From contig NC_080560.1 in assembly GCF_030253575.1 (NCBI RefSeq), positions 41,215,001 through 41,279,000 of the forward strand: a DNA stretch of 64,000 bases. Direction: 5' to 3'. Within the stretch, counting starts at the first letter, position 1, and the number at the start of each line of letters is the position of its first letter. Of this stretch, positions 22,051-33,847 are shown piece after piece. Source of the DNA: Rhododendron vialii (Eukaryota; Streptophyta; Magnoliopsida; Ericales; Ericaceae). The notes beneath the pieces were generated by a model. That model did not search any database. It was not told where the DNA came from and saw only the letters and a list, made by a program, of their open reading frames with translations. The position numbers were made by a program, and so were the translations under genes.

Positions 22051-22349
22051 GGGAATTAAGGGGCCTAACTATGGACCTCATTTACTTTAGATTTTATTTT
22101 CAGTGAGGAATATCTAAATCATCTATTCAGAACTTGGGTTTGCTACAAAGATATCTGGACTAAATTTGGTATTATTCAGGTTCTCCAGACTAAATTGCCT
22201 TGTTAAATTGCCTTTTTCTGAGGTATACGATTGTTAAAGGGAAAATGACGGCCAAGGACGTGTTTTGAGTAAAAAATGTGTATCTCCAGCCTTTGCCCAA
22301 AATTCTACCCAAATTTGAATAAAAAATGTGTGAAAAACTCTATTTGGAT

Positions 22350-22936
22350 AAGAGTATCTCCAATGTTAGAACCCAATCTTTACCCCCAAAAAAGCTTTCA
22401 ATGGCGGTAAATAAAAGGGATAAGATTGAGGGATTGGGAGATGCTGCCAAGCAGAGGTGCTTGGCAGCGGTGCCGAGCGCATCTCGGCCGTCCAAAAGTG
22501 TTTTGGATGGCCCGGATGTAAAGGTACCGAACGGATTTAAAAAAAAAGAAAAATAAAAGGAAAAAGATGTTTCGATTCGGGCCGTTGATTCCAAGATGAA
22601 CGGCCGGATTGGCCGCTCGGCAGGGGTGCCGCTCGGCAGATTGAGCCTCCAAAGAATTGTTTCGAACATGTGGAAAGGAAGAGAGAGTTTTAAAAAAATT
22701 CTTTCCTTCGTTTGATTTGAGATGAAAGAGGAGAGAAAATGGCAAAATAGGGTTATAAGAATAATATAACTTCCCCCTTCATTTTCTCCCGTTTTTATTC
22801 TCAAATATTTTCCATTCTCTTCCCTCACCTTCCACAAGTTCCAAACAAAACATAAAAAATGGGTCTAGGCATGAATTTTTCCATATTTTGGTAAGATTCG
22901 GATACAAATATGGGAATGTCATTGGAGATGTTCTTT
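22350..22936. mobile_element. MITE-like fold-back element
   Basis: The left end AAGAGTATCTCCAATG and the complement of the right end (AAGAACATCTCCAATG) form imperfect inverted repeats. Inner blocks also pair, including 'cccaatctttac' with a complement near 22890. A GC-rich centre (22460-22640) contains further inverted 'gccgctcggca' / 'tgccgagcg' motifs. The terminal motif resembles the MITE at 18376, so mobilisation by a Harbinger-type transposase is likely. The target duplication is unclear. Open frames inside are by-products of the fold-back. Confidence 0.65.
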
Positions 22937-23551
22937 GCTCCTTTTACCCAAAGAACAAAAAGGGTTTAGTTGCTTCCGATTCAGCTGCTTTTTGTAAACT
23001 TATTTGTCTAGAATTTATTTTGGTACTTATTTTTTACTTCTTTGTATTTTTTTAGCTTTTTGTTGTAATTTTCTAGATTAATCAAGACTAATCGAAAAAG
23101 TATAAAAATATGGACCGATGTTGAAAAAAAAAAATCCTATAAGATGACGCTTTAAACAAAAATCAAATAAGGCAAGCCAAAAGATTCAACATTAGCGCAA
23201 TTTGTTTTACTGGGGAGGACATAGCTCGAAATAGTTTCCATTGTTTGAAAGTCCTGCATAAGGGGACCATATAATTGAAGCCCACTTTGCTGACCGTTTG
23301 TACTGTTGTGATTGAGAGGGTAGAAATGGAAATCATGTCATGGATTGAAGCAGTATATCTCTTTGGAAAGATGATTGGTTTTAGAGAATAGTCTGGTCTG
23401 GAATATCTCCAAAACATATTCATTGCAATTTTGAGGTAGTAATTTTTTTACTCATAAAACCTCCAATTCTTTAGCTTTAATGTTTTCCGACTCTACATCA
23501 ACAGGGATATGGATATTACAAAGGCCTGAAGCTACTATGGAAGGGGAATAC
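22937..23551. other. No gene; site where the 3' half of AP5Z1 should follow
   Basis: Reading leftward from the last AP5Z1 exon, the next exon should encode a motif near ERHWTSP. None is found here on the minus strand. The DNA is AT-rich with no recognised repeat. Confidence 0.5.
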
Positions 23552-26059
23552 AGCAAGGCCATCATTCTCATCTTTAAGGAGCTCAAGAAACAATGGATCA
23601 GCTACAGCCATCGTATTGCTATCTTCAGATTCAAAGTCTGGTCCTTCATCCCCTATGGTTGATCCAGTGTACGCTTCATCCATGAGTGCAAGCAGCATCT
23701 TCATCCACAGAGGAGTTGTCAATTGCAATACAAGTGCCAACCATTTTTCATATATCTTCTTCAGTACCAAAAACAACCTCAGGAGCCGCACTCTTCTGGA
23801 GTGAAGCTATGCTGCTGCCAATCAGTGATCCTGAGCTCCGTTCAACCTTTTCCAATGCCACTACCAATACTGGTGTAAAGAGCACAAAGGCATCAGTTAC
23901 TCATTTTTCTCTTCACACCACGCAATCTGTGAAGCACACATATTCCTATCATAAAAAGCTAACAGCTGGAAGTTGATCAAGCCACATCAGCAATTTCAAA
24001 CAGTACATTGCACAGCATTGCGAACAATACCTAGGTGCTAGGGAAGCCGAAAAAATAGGAAAACAACAAACATCAGCTATATTCTATTATAAACAATCAT
24101 TACTCGCAAAGCGGAGAACTGTCCAATTTTTCGCTCATTCGAAAATCAACAAATTAAAATTTGGGTCCATTTTGCAGGTTTTTTTTGAAGTTTAACCTCT
24201 TTCGGTTGAGGCCTTTCGGTATATGGAACCATTTGACAAGATCAATGGATAAGAGTACAAAATTAGTATTGGCAGCTGATAGAGTATCCACAGGTCCAAT
24301 TGGTGAAATGAGTAAAGAGTAGATACCATCAAAGAAAGAAAAACAAAACAGCAGAACGTAGAAAAACTCACTTGGTAAGTCAACGAGAGATGGGAATAGA
24401 GGAAGAAATGACCCAGGCGACATCAACGATGGAAACACTGTTAGGAATAATTTTTCTAATCTGCTTTAGAAAAGGGGGGCAAAACATATGAAAATTAGTA
24501 ATGCCCTTCACTGTTGATTGAGTCGAAACAAAGTGTCTTAAAAGCAATTTGTATGACTGAAGATTCTAATGATTTGAGTCATCAAAAATTACAATTCACT
24601 CCTATTTGCTTCAAATCATATCACTGTGTTTGGTTTGCAGTTTTGAGATTTATTTTTGAGATAAAAAAGTTCAATCGGTTTGCATATATTTTTCATCTTT
24701 AGTAAATTTTTTTAATATTTTAACAAACTCTGTTACTTTTTGAATAAAGGTACGCTATGTAGTATGTACATTCAAAAAGTATAAAATAAGTAAAAATTTT
24801 GACAAAAAATACGGCTGACGAAACAGTCAAAAAATTTGGAGAGATTATTTATGAGAGAAGAACCAAACAAAGTGATTATTTGGCAACATTTCCCCCCCGC
24901 ACGGCCAGGAAATACAAATGAAATAAGGATGAAGAATTCAGTATCGGCGACACCGCAATATTTCAGACCGTAATGCCTGATGCATAAGTAAATATCGGTA
25001 CCTGAGGTACAGAGTCCTGTGTAAAAATTGGTACCCAAGGTACAGAGTCCCGTTATGTGACGGCCGATATACAGAACCCTAGCTCATGTTTAAAGGAATT
25101 AACTATCAAAGTCACAGACACAAGACTAATATGCTGTGCTGTCTTGTCAAGTGCTAGTCCCCAAGGCCAATCGCCATCCTAAAGAAACCCAATCAGGGGA
25201 TCACTTATTTAAGTTTACTTTAAACAAAGTTCACATGCAAACCCGAAACTGCCAAATCATAATAACACACACCTCAACTCCTAACTTCCCCAATTACATA
25301 CAGGGAAATTCAGATAAACTCTGTAGACGCTGACCACCATAATAACGGATCTAAAGTCTTTAACTCAACTTGTTTTGTGAAAGAACAATAGAAGATGTGT
25401 TGATGCTCCTCTCATCTACTTTAGAGAAGGATGATGCAGTGATAAAAGCATAATACTTCTATATTATTGGTTACCCCATAATCTACTTGTGCCAACTGCC
25501 AGAAAAGAATGATAAGAATGAGATGAAGAACTTACTTCTCTCCATTCCATGCAATGAGCTTAAGCATTAATGGAAAAAACTGCAAACGCAACACAAAGAT
25601 TAGGAGGAGGACAAGTTCCTACCAATTCCTACATCCATGTTCAAATGAACAAAAGTTCAATATGATCATGGAAAAGATAGAAAATGAACTTAACAAACCA
25701 AAAAAATGGCAACAAACAGATGCAAGTACATTAGTAGGATGTGGTGCTTCTAAATTAGGACAGAAGACCAGATAAGACTAATGCATCTACCGGTAAAGAA
25801 CAAACTGATTCATGTTGGAGGTACTGCAAAAAACAAGGGCAGGCAGAAAATTCGATCAATCATTAACCAGGTGAGGGCGGTGAGGCAAAAGATTATTGCA
25901 GTTTTTTCCTGCTTTATAACAGCAATCCATTCGGGACACCTATATCAGTCATCAAGCTGCTACAAAAGGGCCCGATTCTGAAAACAAAAAAATTAGTCAA
26001 GCTCCTTTCTCATGTTCGAATAATAGTTCCAATGAATGCCGAAGAATCCCTTTCATGTG

Positions 26060-27480
26060 TGCTTGACCGACCGGGTGTTAATAAATAAAGACTAAAAACG
26101 CGTCCCAAGCGTAGGACTCTCGACCAATGTAGCACAATAATTTCGGAAGTACCGGAGTCGAACCACAGAGACGGACGGACGGTGTTGACTCAATTGTGAT
26201 GAACTTTAGTTTAATCTGGCTCTTAGGTAGCCACCCTTTGTTTGATTGATTGATTTACTACCTAAATCACTGAATTGATTTAATTAACTATAAATTTAAA
26301 GGAGAGTACAGCCGTGGGAACCCAGCGTCTGCAACTAGCCTAACCAATATTTACTCGGGACACAATTATTCAATTCACTGATCTCAGAATAAGGAAAAAG
26401 GGGTTCCTAATAAATGCCCACCACTTGTCACCAGCTCTCATGCGCATTTAAAATCTGATGATGCCTGGGTTTTGTTTATTAGAAAGGGATTTTCTTTCAT
26501 ATCCCAAAACTGTTGGAAAAACGAATTAATTCGTACCCGAGGTAAAACATTGATTAAACTAGTCACAGGACGCCTTCGTCCCGTGGCTGCACCCTGGGGA
26601 ACTACTCACGCATGCTTGAAATAACAGAAAATAAAACCCTAGATCGAAACATGATCATCTATTGCAGAAGAGACGGAAAAAAAAAATAAAAGAAAGATCC
26701 ACGTAGAATGGATAATAACGAACAACTTTAATTAACGAAGAAATTCGACAAACGTTACCAGAATCCAAGCGATTGAAAGAAATAGTGCAGAAAACTTAAG
26801 AACTGAGAGAAAACAAAACAACGTTAGTGAAAAAGCTGCTACGTAAAAGTCTGGAATGAAAAATCTACCCTAAAACTAACTTAAAACGAGGTATTTATAT
26901 TAATCCCCGTTAAAAACAATAAAAATCCTAAAATTAATCGGAATTGGAACCGGCTTAACCCAAAACGTCAACGTTTTAGGCCCTTTTTAAGCCCCTCGGT
27001 AGCGCTACATCACTTTCCTTGTAGCGCTACCGAACCCCTTAAAATGCTGACGTCCGTTGACCTAGCTTTGGCCAATGTTCTCTCTTAACCTTTAGGTAGC
27101 GCTACACCAAAAAGGGTGTAGCGCTAGCCAACTCTCTGATCACTTTGTGGACTTTGCTATCCACTTCTGAGCGCTATACCACTTTCTCCTGTAGAGCTCA
27201 CGGAGATTTTGATCACTTCCTCTCGAGTTCTACTTCAACACTTAGTCTCCAAAGCCTTCCTAGCGCTCTAACTCCATCATGGTCTTTCCGAATACTTCTC
27301 ATTAGCGCCAAAACATCTCAATTTCCTGCAAATCAAGCTCAAACACAAAATCCAACCATGTGCACGTATTAAATGGAAAATGAGAATTAATAGCACGTCT
27401 AACGCGCTAATTTCCCTACTTAGGCGCTTAAATTCATGAATTCCACGCGCCTATCAATGTGCCTCAGCAGGGATTAGCAG
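26060..27480. repeat. Unclassified repeat-like insertion in AP5Z1 intron 4
   Basis: This stretch differs in base composition from the intron around it and has no coding frame. It contains 'accggagtcgaaccacagag', a phrase I associate with non-coding parts of plant retroelements, and 'gtagcgctac' or its variants four to five times at 26990-27130. It runs from about 'accgaccgggtgttaataa' to 'gtgcctcagcagggattag'. I could not find terminal repeats or a target duplication, so family and exact limits are open. Confidence 0.4.
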
Positions 27481-27962
27481 ATTAAAAAAAATTACAGGAG
27501 TAAGAAATTACAACTATTGCACTATTCACAAATAAGAACAGAAAATAAGTCCAAGAGTTTCAAATTAAAAAATAAATCCAATTGTTGCATCACAACATAA
27601 CTTATAAAGTAAACAAAATTTCTCCAAAGCAGGTCTCAAAACTTAACCCCAACATTTCATAGCTACAACAAACTCTTTTTTTGCAATTCACGTCAGCAAA
27701 GACAAATGCATATGAAATATAACACCTGAGGGAGTAGTGTAGGGAAAGAAGTGAGAAGTTTTCTCTTGTTCAGATTCAGAAACTCAAGTGTTGCCTCTGC
27801 AACAACTGCGTCTGCAAACTCTCTGTAATCAAATGTTGCAAATAGATTGGCATGTGGTGGGTATCGAAATTCCAGTGTACAAAACAAATTTAAACCTTTA
27901 CTCACATAAGAGTATCAAGCAAATGCAATGGGGCAGCTAGGATGAAAGTTCTACCATTAAAT

Positions 27963-27967
<5 letters not shown>

Positions 27968-28014
<47 letters not shown>
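27968..28014. repeat. (TA)n microsatellite
   Basis: About 23 TA units in an AP5Z1 intron. Confidence 0.95.
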
Positions 28015-28016
<2 letters not shown>

Positions 28017-30502
28017 TAAGAGGAGAAACCGTTTCGAGACGAAACCCTTCCCCGCCTGATTGGAGGGTTCAATACGACAACAATACCTACATGTTTTTTT
28101 TTTTTTTTTAATCTTTTTTTGATCAGCATAAATACCTGAGAATCGTTTACTAGTGTCCCTACAAGATCCAAAAAAAGAGGTTATCAACTTCTTCCTGATG
28201 TACCCCATCAAATATCCCAACCACTTGATCTGGAAAGGCCCTAATACATGTCACTAATGGCAGCAGATGATAGCATCTAATCCTGAAACAACACTATTGA
28301 GCAGAGCATCAAAGGTTACCATTCCATTACTCTTTTAGCAATAACGTTAGAAACAACAGAGTGAGACAACTATTGGTGTTCTATTCATCATTTCCATTGC
28401 ATAATCTGTGAGTGGGGGAAAAGGATATTGTCAGTGCGAACCTTGGAAAATGTAAAACGGGAAAAGAAAAAAAATATATGATAAAGCTCTGTTCAGGCTC
28501 ATCTAAGTACCACAAACACCTCACCTTCAACTCAAGATGTGCTTTGCAGAGTACATGAACACAAAATCATATTTAACGTTTTAAAAGTCTGAGAAATTAG
28601 ACAAAATCACAATCTATGGCAATTTTCTAACATCTGTAGATACTCCTCCACTTGCTTCTCAAATAAGTCAAAATATGTTGATGAGATTTTCAGCAAGTGG
28701 AGTGCTCACGCACCTCAGCCAACACTAGGCATACCCAGTGCGCGCACAAAAAGGAAGGGTTTCGTAAATTTGTTCCATTCATCATTTATATACGTTCTTA
28801 AGTCATTGGAGAATGGGTGGCACCAGGCAGTAACCTGGAACTTTCTCCTTGGACTCCCTACATTTCTAAACCGAAAAAATTCCTTGCTTTGTATTCTTCA
28901 CTCTCTCCAAATGTAATTATTTGCTATTATGCTCACAACAGTAAAGAACTTTGATTTCCAAATAGTTCATGTGATCCGTCAAAACAAAAAAGACAATCAT
29001 TGACAGATGAAAACATAATATCCCGCATATATAAATTATTCAAGATGCAGAAACTAAACAATTTTATACCGGCTCGAGCAGGAACGAAAGAAAGTACTCA
29101 GACTAGGATCAGCATCATGCAAAACGACCTCTCCAAAATCAAGGAAAAATTGAAGTATAGCCTGAGTAAGGAAGCAGAATAATAAGGAAATGGCTACATT
29201 AGTGTACATGGGAACTAAAAGACAACAGCAAAATCAAGCACCAAGAAAACTTCAATATTTGAAACAAAGTAGTAACTATTTAGACGATGTCTATAGGTAA
29301 AAGCACATAGTATCTTGCCTCTTAAAAGTACAATTCAACAAGTAGACGAATCCCATTGACACTCTGGTTGTTTTCCCATTCTTATGTACTTTCCGGTGTT
29401 TGGATTACACAAAGCAAGACCAATACTTTTTGCATCAACTAGGTGTAAAACGACTAATGCAGTAAACTTCCAGAAGTCCTTTTCTAAAATATACCAGATC
29501 ATTTTACCACACGACACTTCTTTCTACCTAACATCGCACCTCATGGAACTGGTGCACTTGATTTTCTTTTGTTCGCTGATTTCTTAAATGCATCTTAATC
29601 AGTTTACAAAAAATGCAACTTGATTATTAGATCCTTTTTTCTTTCTGGAAATCATTAGATCTCAGCAAACAAGAGGATAACAAAGCTTCTGCCATAAAAG
29701 GCTTTACATGAAATGTATTTCCCCGAGTAAAACATTTAATTAACAAAAACAAACTTAGGCATTATCATAAACATACAAAATGGAATCAGTACAATAGGAA
29801 AAGAAAAGCATAGAGAGAGCTTCAAAGAATACGCCACTCAACAAAATCTCACCCTACCCCTTTGCCTCTCAAGTTTTTACAATAACAAAAAGCACATAAT
29901 AAGGATACCAAAATACTAGATCAGAAGTACTGGAAAGTTAAAAAAAACCTTCCAAAATCCATCCATATCTGCAAAAGCGCCTAAATCACCTCAGTTAAAC
30001 ATGCAGAACACAACATACAACTTAGGACGTATAAAAAAAACCGCCAATATGAAATTCTGAAAGTAAATTTAAACTATTGACAAGGAGCATATATCAAAAA
30101 GATGAATACCAAGTAATAGAAGACCATTAGAAGTTCGAGACTGAGAAATTGAAGCCACTGAGCGCTGAAAAATCTTGTTCAGCTGCGGATAAACCCTAGC
30201 TATCAAATCTTCAGAATTCTCAGCTTTACACAGTTCGTGAAGCTTCTTCACCTGACCACACAAGATAAATCAAGAAAATATGTTAACAAAAAATGTAAGA
30301 AAACAAAACTTTTAGGATGTGTTCTTCCTAAGTTATTGTTTTGGTATTTTTTCAGTATTATTTACTTCTCGTAGGTTTACCTTATCTTTTGTAAACAAAA
30401 AAGTTCTTTTTTTCTTTTTGGAAAATGCTTGCCTTCGTATAATATGTAAAACGTGCTTCGATATCCGAGAAAAAGTGAATTGATATCTGTGAAAGTGTAT
30501 TA

Positions 30503-30753
30503 GAGCATCCACAATGTAATAATCAAAATCAAAAGATTGTTAAAGTTAGCAATGTGTGCTTAAAAAAGTGCTTACATTATAATAATCAAAGTTAGCAACT
30601 CCTAACCAATAATCAAATTTGGGCATTTGAATAATCAATAGTAACAATGTGGGACTTCACATTGCTAACTTTAGCAACCCTCTAAATGAATAATCAAAAG
30701 CTGACGTGGCAAGTTTTGATTATTGACTTTTGATTATTACATTGCGGATGCTC
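30503..30753. mobile_element. Tourist-like MITE, 251 bp, with TTA target duplication
   Basis: The terminal inverted repeats begin GAGCATCC.CAATGTAATAATC and extend imperfectly for about 40 bp; the inner part also folds. TTA is duplicated on both sides (30500-30502 and 30754-30756), the PIF/Harbinger signature. It lies in the first intron of the AP5Z1 remnant. No coding content. Confidence 0.9.
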
Positions 30754-31390
30754 TTAGTATCCATGAGATAAGAATTGAAGTCCAAACTTGTTTGACATTA
30801 TTTGTATATATTATCCTATGCGGTTGCGCCTACTAGGTAGCCGACCCCAATTGATTAGGACACGGGGCTCCGTTTGGTTTGGTTTGGCTGCACCTACTAG
30901 GCGGATGCTAGCAAGACCCTTTTTCTTTTGCTCGACAAATTTGGAAAAAGTTAGACGCCACAAAGACAGCTATTTTGATTTTTTTCTCTGTGAACTTTTT
31001 TATTTTTTCTGTCCTTTTGATAGAACTAAAATTTTACCTTTTATATTCCAACAAATCCAAGAAGGCAAGAATTAGATAATTAACATGAATTCAGAAAAGA
31101 CAAAGAAAAATACCAAAACATTAATTTAAGAAGAGCAGAACCTATGCAATGTGCACAGATATGAAGACATGGTTGCAGAGAGAGGAAGACGGAGAGGGAA
31201 ACAAACCGAATTTGAGCAGTGAAGGATCGGAAGCAGGATCGCTGGCAAAATTGGAATCTCTGGCCATAGAAGATATATAGGGTCCTGAAGTGTAAATCCC
31301 ACTCTTTGTCTCGTTCGACCATTTTTCTAACCGAATCAGAATGGCTTGTCTTCTTTCCTAGCGATGGAATCGGGAGAGTACAGCTCCTGT

Positions 31391-31395
<5 letters not shown>

Positions 31396-31441
<46 letters not shown>
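31396..31441. repeat. (GA)n microsatellite
   Basis: About 23 GA units just outside exon 1 of AP5Z1, in what would be its promoter or 5' leader. Confidence 0.95.
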
Positions 31442-31443
<2 letters not shown>

Positions 31444-31640
31444 TGCAGATCGAACCAGCGGGAAAGAGGTGACGAGAACAGTTGTTTACTTGGGGCTGAT
31501 CTGATGGGCTGGGCTTACGCTTCGAGTCGAGCTTTTCTTGAAAACGACGTCGACCTAAGGCTCGCACATCAAAAACGACGTCGCCCGTAACAATTAACAC
31601 TTCGCATGTCTAACCTGAGAAGTCCTTTGAAAACCATTTT

Positions 31641-32047
31641 AGGTAAATTGTAATCTCACTGGGACTTTTCTCCACGATCAAAACTGTTCATCCCGTAGAT
31701 ATTGTCAAGGAGATAAACTGCGATGAAGATCATATCAATCTCGTTCTTTTTGGCACATAATCTGAGAGGATTGGAGTGAATTTTTTGTTATGAAAATAGG
31801 TTTGGGCGTACTGTATCGAACCCAGTTTAGCATAAAACGACGTCGCCCGTTTCTATTGAAACAGTGTAGAGGAACTGCAACGGTTTGTTCAAAATTGCGA
31901 GCTCGTTCTGGTTTTTCTTCGTGATCGAAACAGTTCATTCCGTAGAGATCGGCAAGAAGAAAGGCCATAGTAGAGTTCATATTAATTGGATTCTGATTGG
32001 CACATAATCGAAGTGGATCGGATTGAATTTGTTTTTGCGAAAATAGA
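31641..32047 (+). repeat. Diverged tandem duplication, period about 240 bp
   Basis: 'gatc.aaactgttcat.ccgtaga.at' followed by 'ttggcacataatc.ga.tggatcggattgaat' and 'gaaaatag' occurs at 31675-31800 and again at 31920-32047. A 'aaacgacgtcgcccgt' motif precedes each copy (about 31573 and 31836). It lies upstream of AP5Z1; possibly promoter DNA duplicated in place. Confidence 0.75.
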
Positions 32048-33404
32048 ATTGGCCACACTGTATGAAATCCATGTTATCAAAGAAAACAATAAAAAAATTC
32101 ACTCCGACGGACGAAGGGACGCGTCCCCGACGACGGAGAGGTTGTTCAGTTCAGCTGAGCTTTCGGGATTTTCACTCCATTGTAGCAACAGGTAACTTCT
32201 AATCTTCAATCCTTCAACTCTATCTATCTGCATAGCTTGCTAATTGCTAATTGTTCCGTGGTCGCTTGAGTTTTCCTTAATCTGTTGGTGATCTTTCTAC
32301 TTCTATTAATTGAGGCAATCGTCAAGTATTTAGCGTATTACTGTACGAGCTGTTGCGAGCGCTGGATTTTGATCAAGATTAAGGTTCTTAGAATGGAAAT
32401 GATCACTTTCAGTTTGGACTTCATTCCTTTGAAGATACTACCTTTTTGTGTGAACTTCCAGTTTTCCTTCTACATATTTAATATGGACAATACAGAAGAA
32501 CAGAGGTAGGGGCGAAGCCTTCATGTGGTGTAGTTTATGAAGTTACCATTCAGTATAGAATTGTATCTTCATTTTGAGTTACCCAGAACCCAGGGGAATA
32601 CCCTGATTCCTTAGTTTGTCCCAAAAAAAATTTCTTGAAAGTGTTTGTCTGTGATCGCCTGCTTGGACTTGAAAACAAAAATATCGCTTTTTTTCTCAGT
32701 TATGAGTAGCAAAAAAGTATGTAGTCATAAGTATGTGGTATAGCATTCTGTTGAGGAAGAATGCTGTCAAGTTTAATAAGGTCAAGGTAAGCTATAGACT
32801 AAGGAGTTGGTCTAATGGATGAGACGCTCCCTCTCCCTCTCTTCCCTCCAAAAAACCCACCATCCAAACCCATTTTCATTTAGTGCCCCCATAGTCGGCA
32901 TAAACGCCGGACCCTGAAAAACTCCTCCTTTCAAAAGCGGGAAACTCAGTGTCATCACTTCTTGTAGGTATGGCCACTTCTTCGAACTATCTTCGCATTT
33001 CCCTAAAATCCTATTCCTTTGCAGTTGTTCTTTAATCTTTACTAACCCTAGTTTTCTTCGGTTCCAAATTTTCTTCCTTACCCTAGTTGTAGTTTCAAGC
33101 AACTGAGCATCATTTACATATCCATATTTTGGGCGATATTTATGGCGTGGATTCTTATTCTCAAATGTCCATTACTTTGCTGATCCATAATATTTCTTCT
33201 TCCATTGTTAACTAAACCATGTAGAATTGTTTTCATTGATTCACTTTGTTGTGGTTTCATATTTTGATTTGTTTTTTTTTTTTACCTGACTAGATTCTAA
33301 TTTGTTCTTTTCATGAAAGGGTGCAATTTCATTCTATAAGTGTTATTATTGAACAATAAAAATGAGCATGCCTGGTATGAAATTAGCAATGAGTGTGAAT
33401 AATT
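32048..33404. other. No confirmed gene
   Basis: A CG-richer patch at 32100-32190 ends in AACAG|GTAACT, which looks like a 5'-UTR exon with a donor on the plus strand, but no downstream exon is visible before the TRIM. A minus-strand open stretch of about 95 codons at 32812-33102 has no family I recognise. Confidence 0.35.
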
Positions 33405-33707
33405 TAAAAGCTTAGCCCACACTACTCCTTGAAATCCAAGTGTTAAGAAGAGGAAAACAGGGGCCTTATAACCAGCACAGATGGGACATGTCCAGGCGAT
33501 GTGGGTCACATTCCAACACATCCTCTTGGACCACAACTCATGGCAACCGGACAACGGTCCACCAAACAAAGGCCCAACCAAGCTTTGATACCAAGTTGAA
33601 AAGCTTAGCCCACACTACTCCTTAAAACCCAGGTGTAAAGGAGAGGGACATTGGGGCCTTATAACCAGCACAGATGGGGCACAGGCGATGTGGGACACAT
33701 TCCAACA
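33405..33707 (-). mobile_element. TRIM element, older
   Basis: Two direct repeats of about 111-114 bp (33405-33518 and 33597-33707) enclose about 78 bp. On the minus strand they begin TGTTGGAATGTG and end near TTTTCA. A site close to the Met-tRNA primer-binding consensus (TGGTATCAAAGC) follows the 5' repeat after two bases. The two repeats differ at roughly a tenth of positions, so this is clearly older than the TRIM at 7418. No target duplication is visible. Non-coding. Confidence 0.82.
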
Positions 33708-33847
33708 TCGCCTGGACATTGGACTAGTCGCGAGAGATGTGGCAACAATGAGATATGAATCATTGGCGGGTTAATCCCAGTAGAGATATATAGAGATTCG
33801 AGAATGATGTTATCTTACCGTATACTCGCGATGCAGGTCTAAACTGC

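Larger units (their letters stand above)
23552..31322 (-). pseudogene. AP5Z1: AP-5 adaptor complex subunit zeta (AP5Z1), 5' half only
   Basis: AP5Z1 is an alpha-solenoid subunit of the AP-5 endosomal coat. Eight minus-strand exons are recognisable in order: 31322-31207 (EWDLHFRTL; DSNFASDPASDPSLL), 30251-30110 (KLHELCKAENSEDLIARVYP), 29161-29070 (ILQFFLDFGEVVLHDADPSL), 27822-27726 (EFADAVVAEATLEFL), 25579-25536 (FFPLMLKLIAWNGEK), 24460-24372 (SLMSPGSFLPLFPSLVDLP), 23869-23778 (LVVALEKVERSSGSLIGSSI) and 23698-23552 (MLLALMDEAYTGSTIGD to LLKDENDGLA). That is roughly the first half of a protein of about 560 aa; later exons are absent. Exon 1 has a frame change between RTL and ARDSN, and the available GT sites of exons 1 and 2 leave the frame one base out. 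Later joints are in phase. Probably a truncated, dead copy. Intron 4 carries a large repeat. Confidence 0.8.

Noticed and set aside
22340-22837. Minus-strand open frame of 165 codons with overlapping frames on both strands
   Set aside because: It falls wholly inside a fold-back MITE; open frames on both strands are expected from inverted repeats, and no domain is visible.
23163-23423. Minus-strand open frame of 86 codons downstream of the last AP5Z1 exon
   Set aside because: It does not match the expected next AP5Z1 exon and has no splice border or family motif.
32812-33102. Minus-strand open frame of 96 codons with a start-like Met
   Set aside because: Basic low-complexity sequence, no recognisable domain, and its end is set by a GA-rich stretch. 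Insufficient for a gene call.
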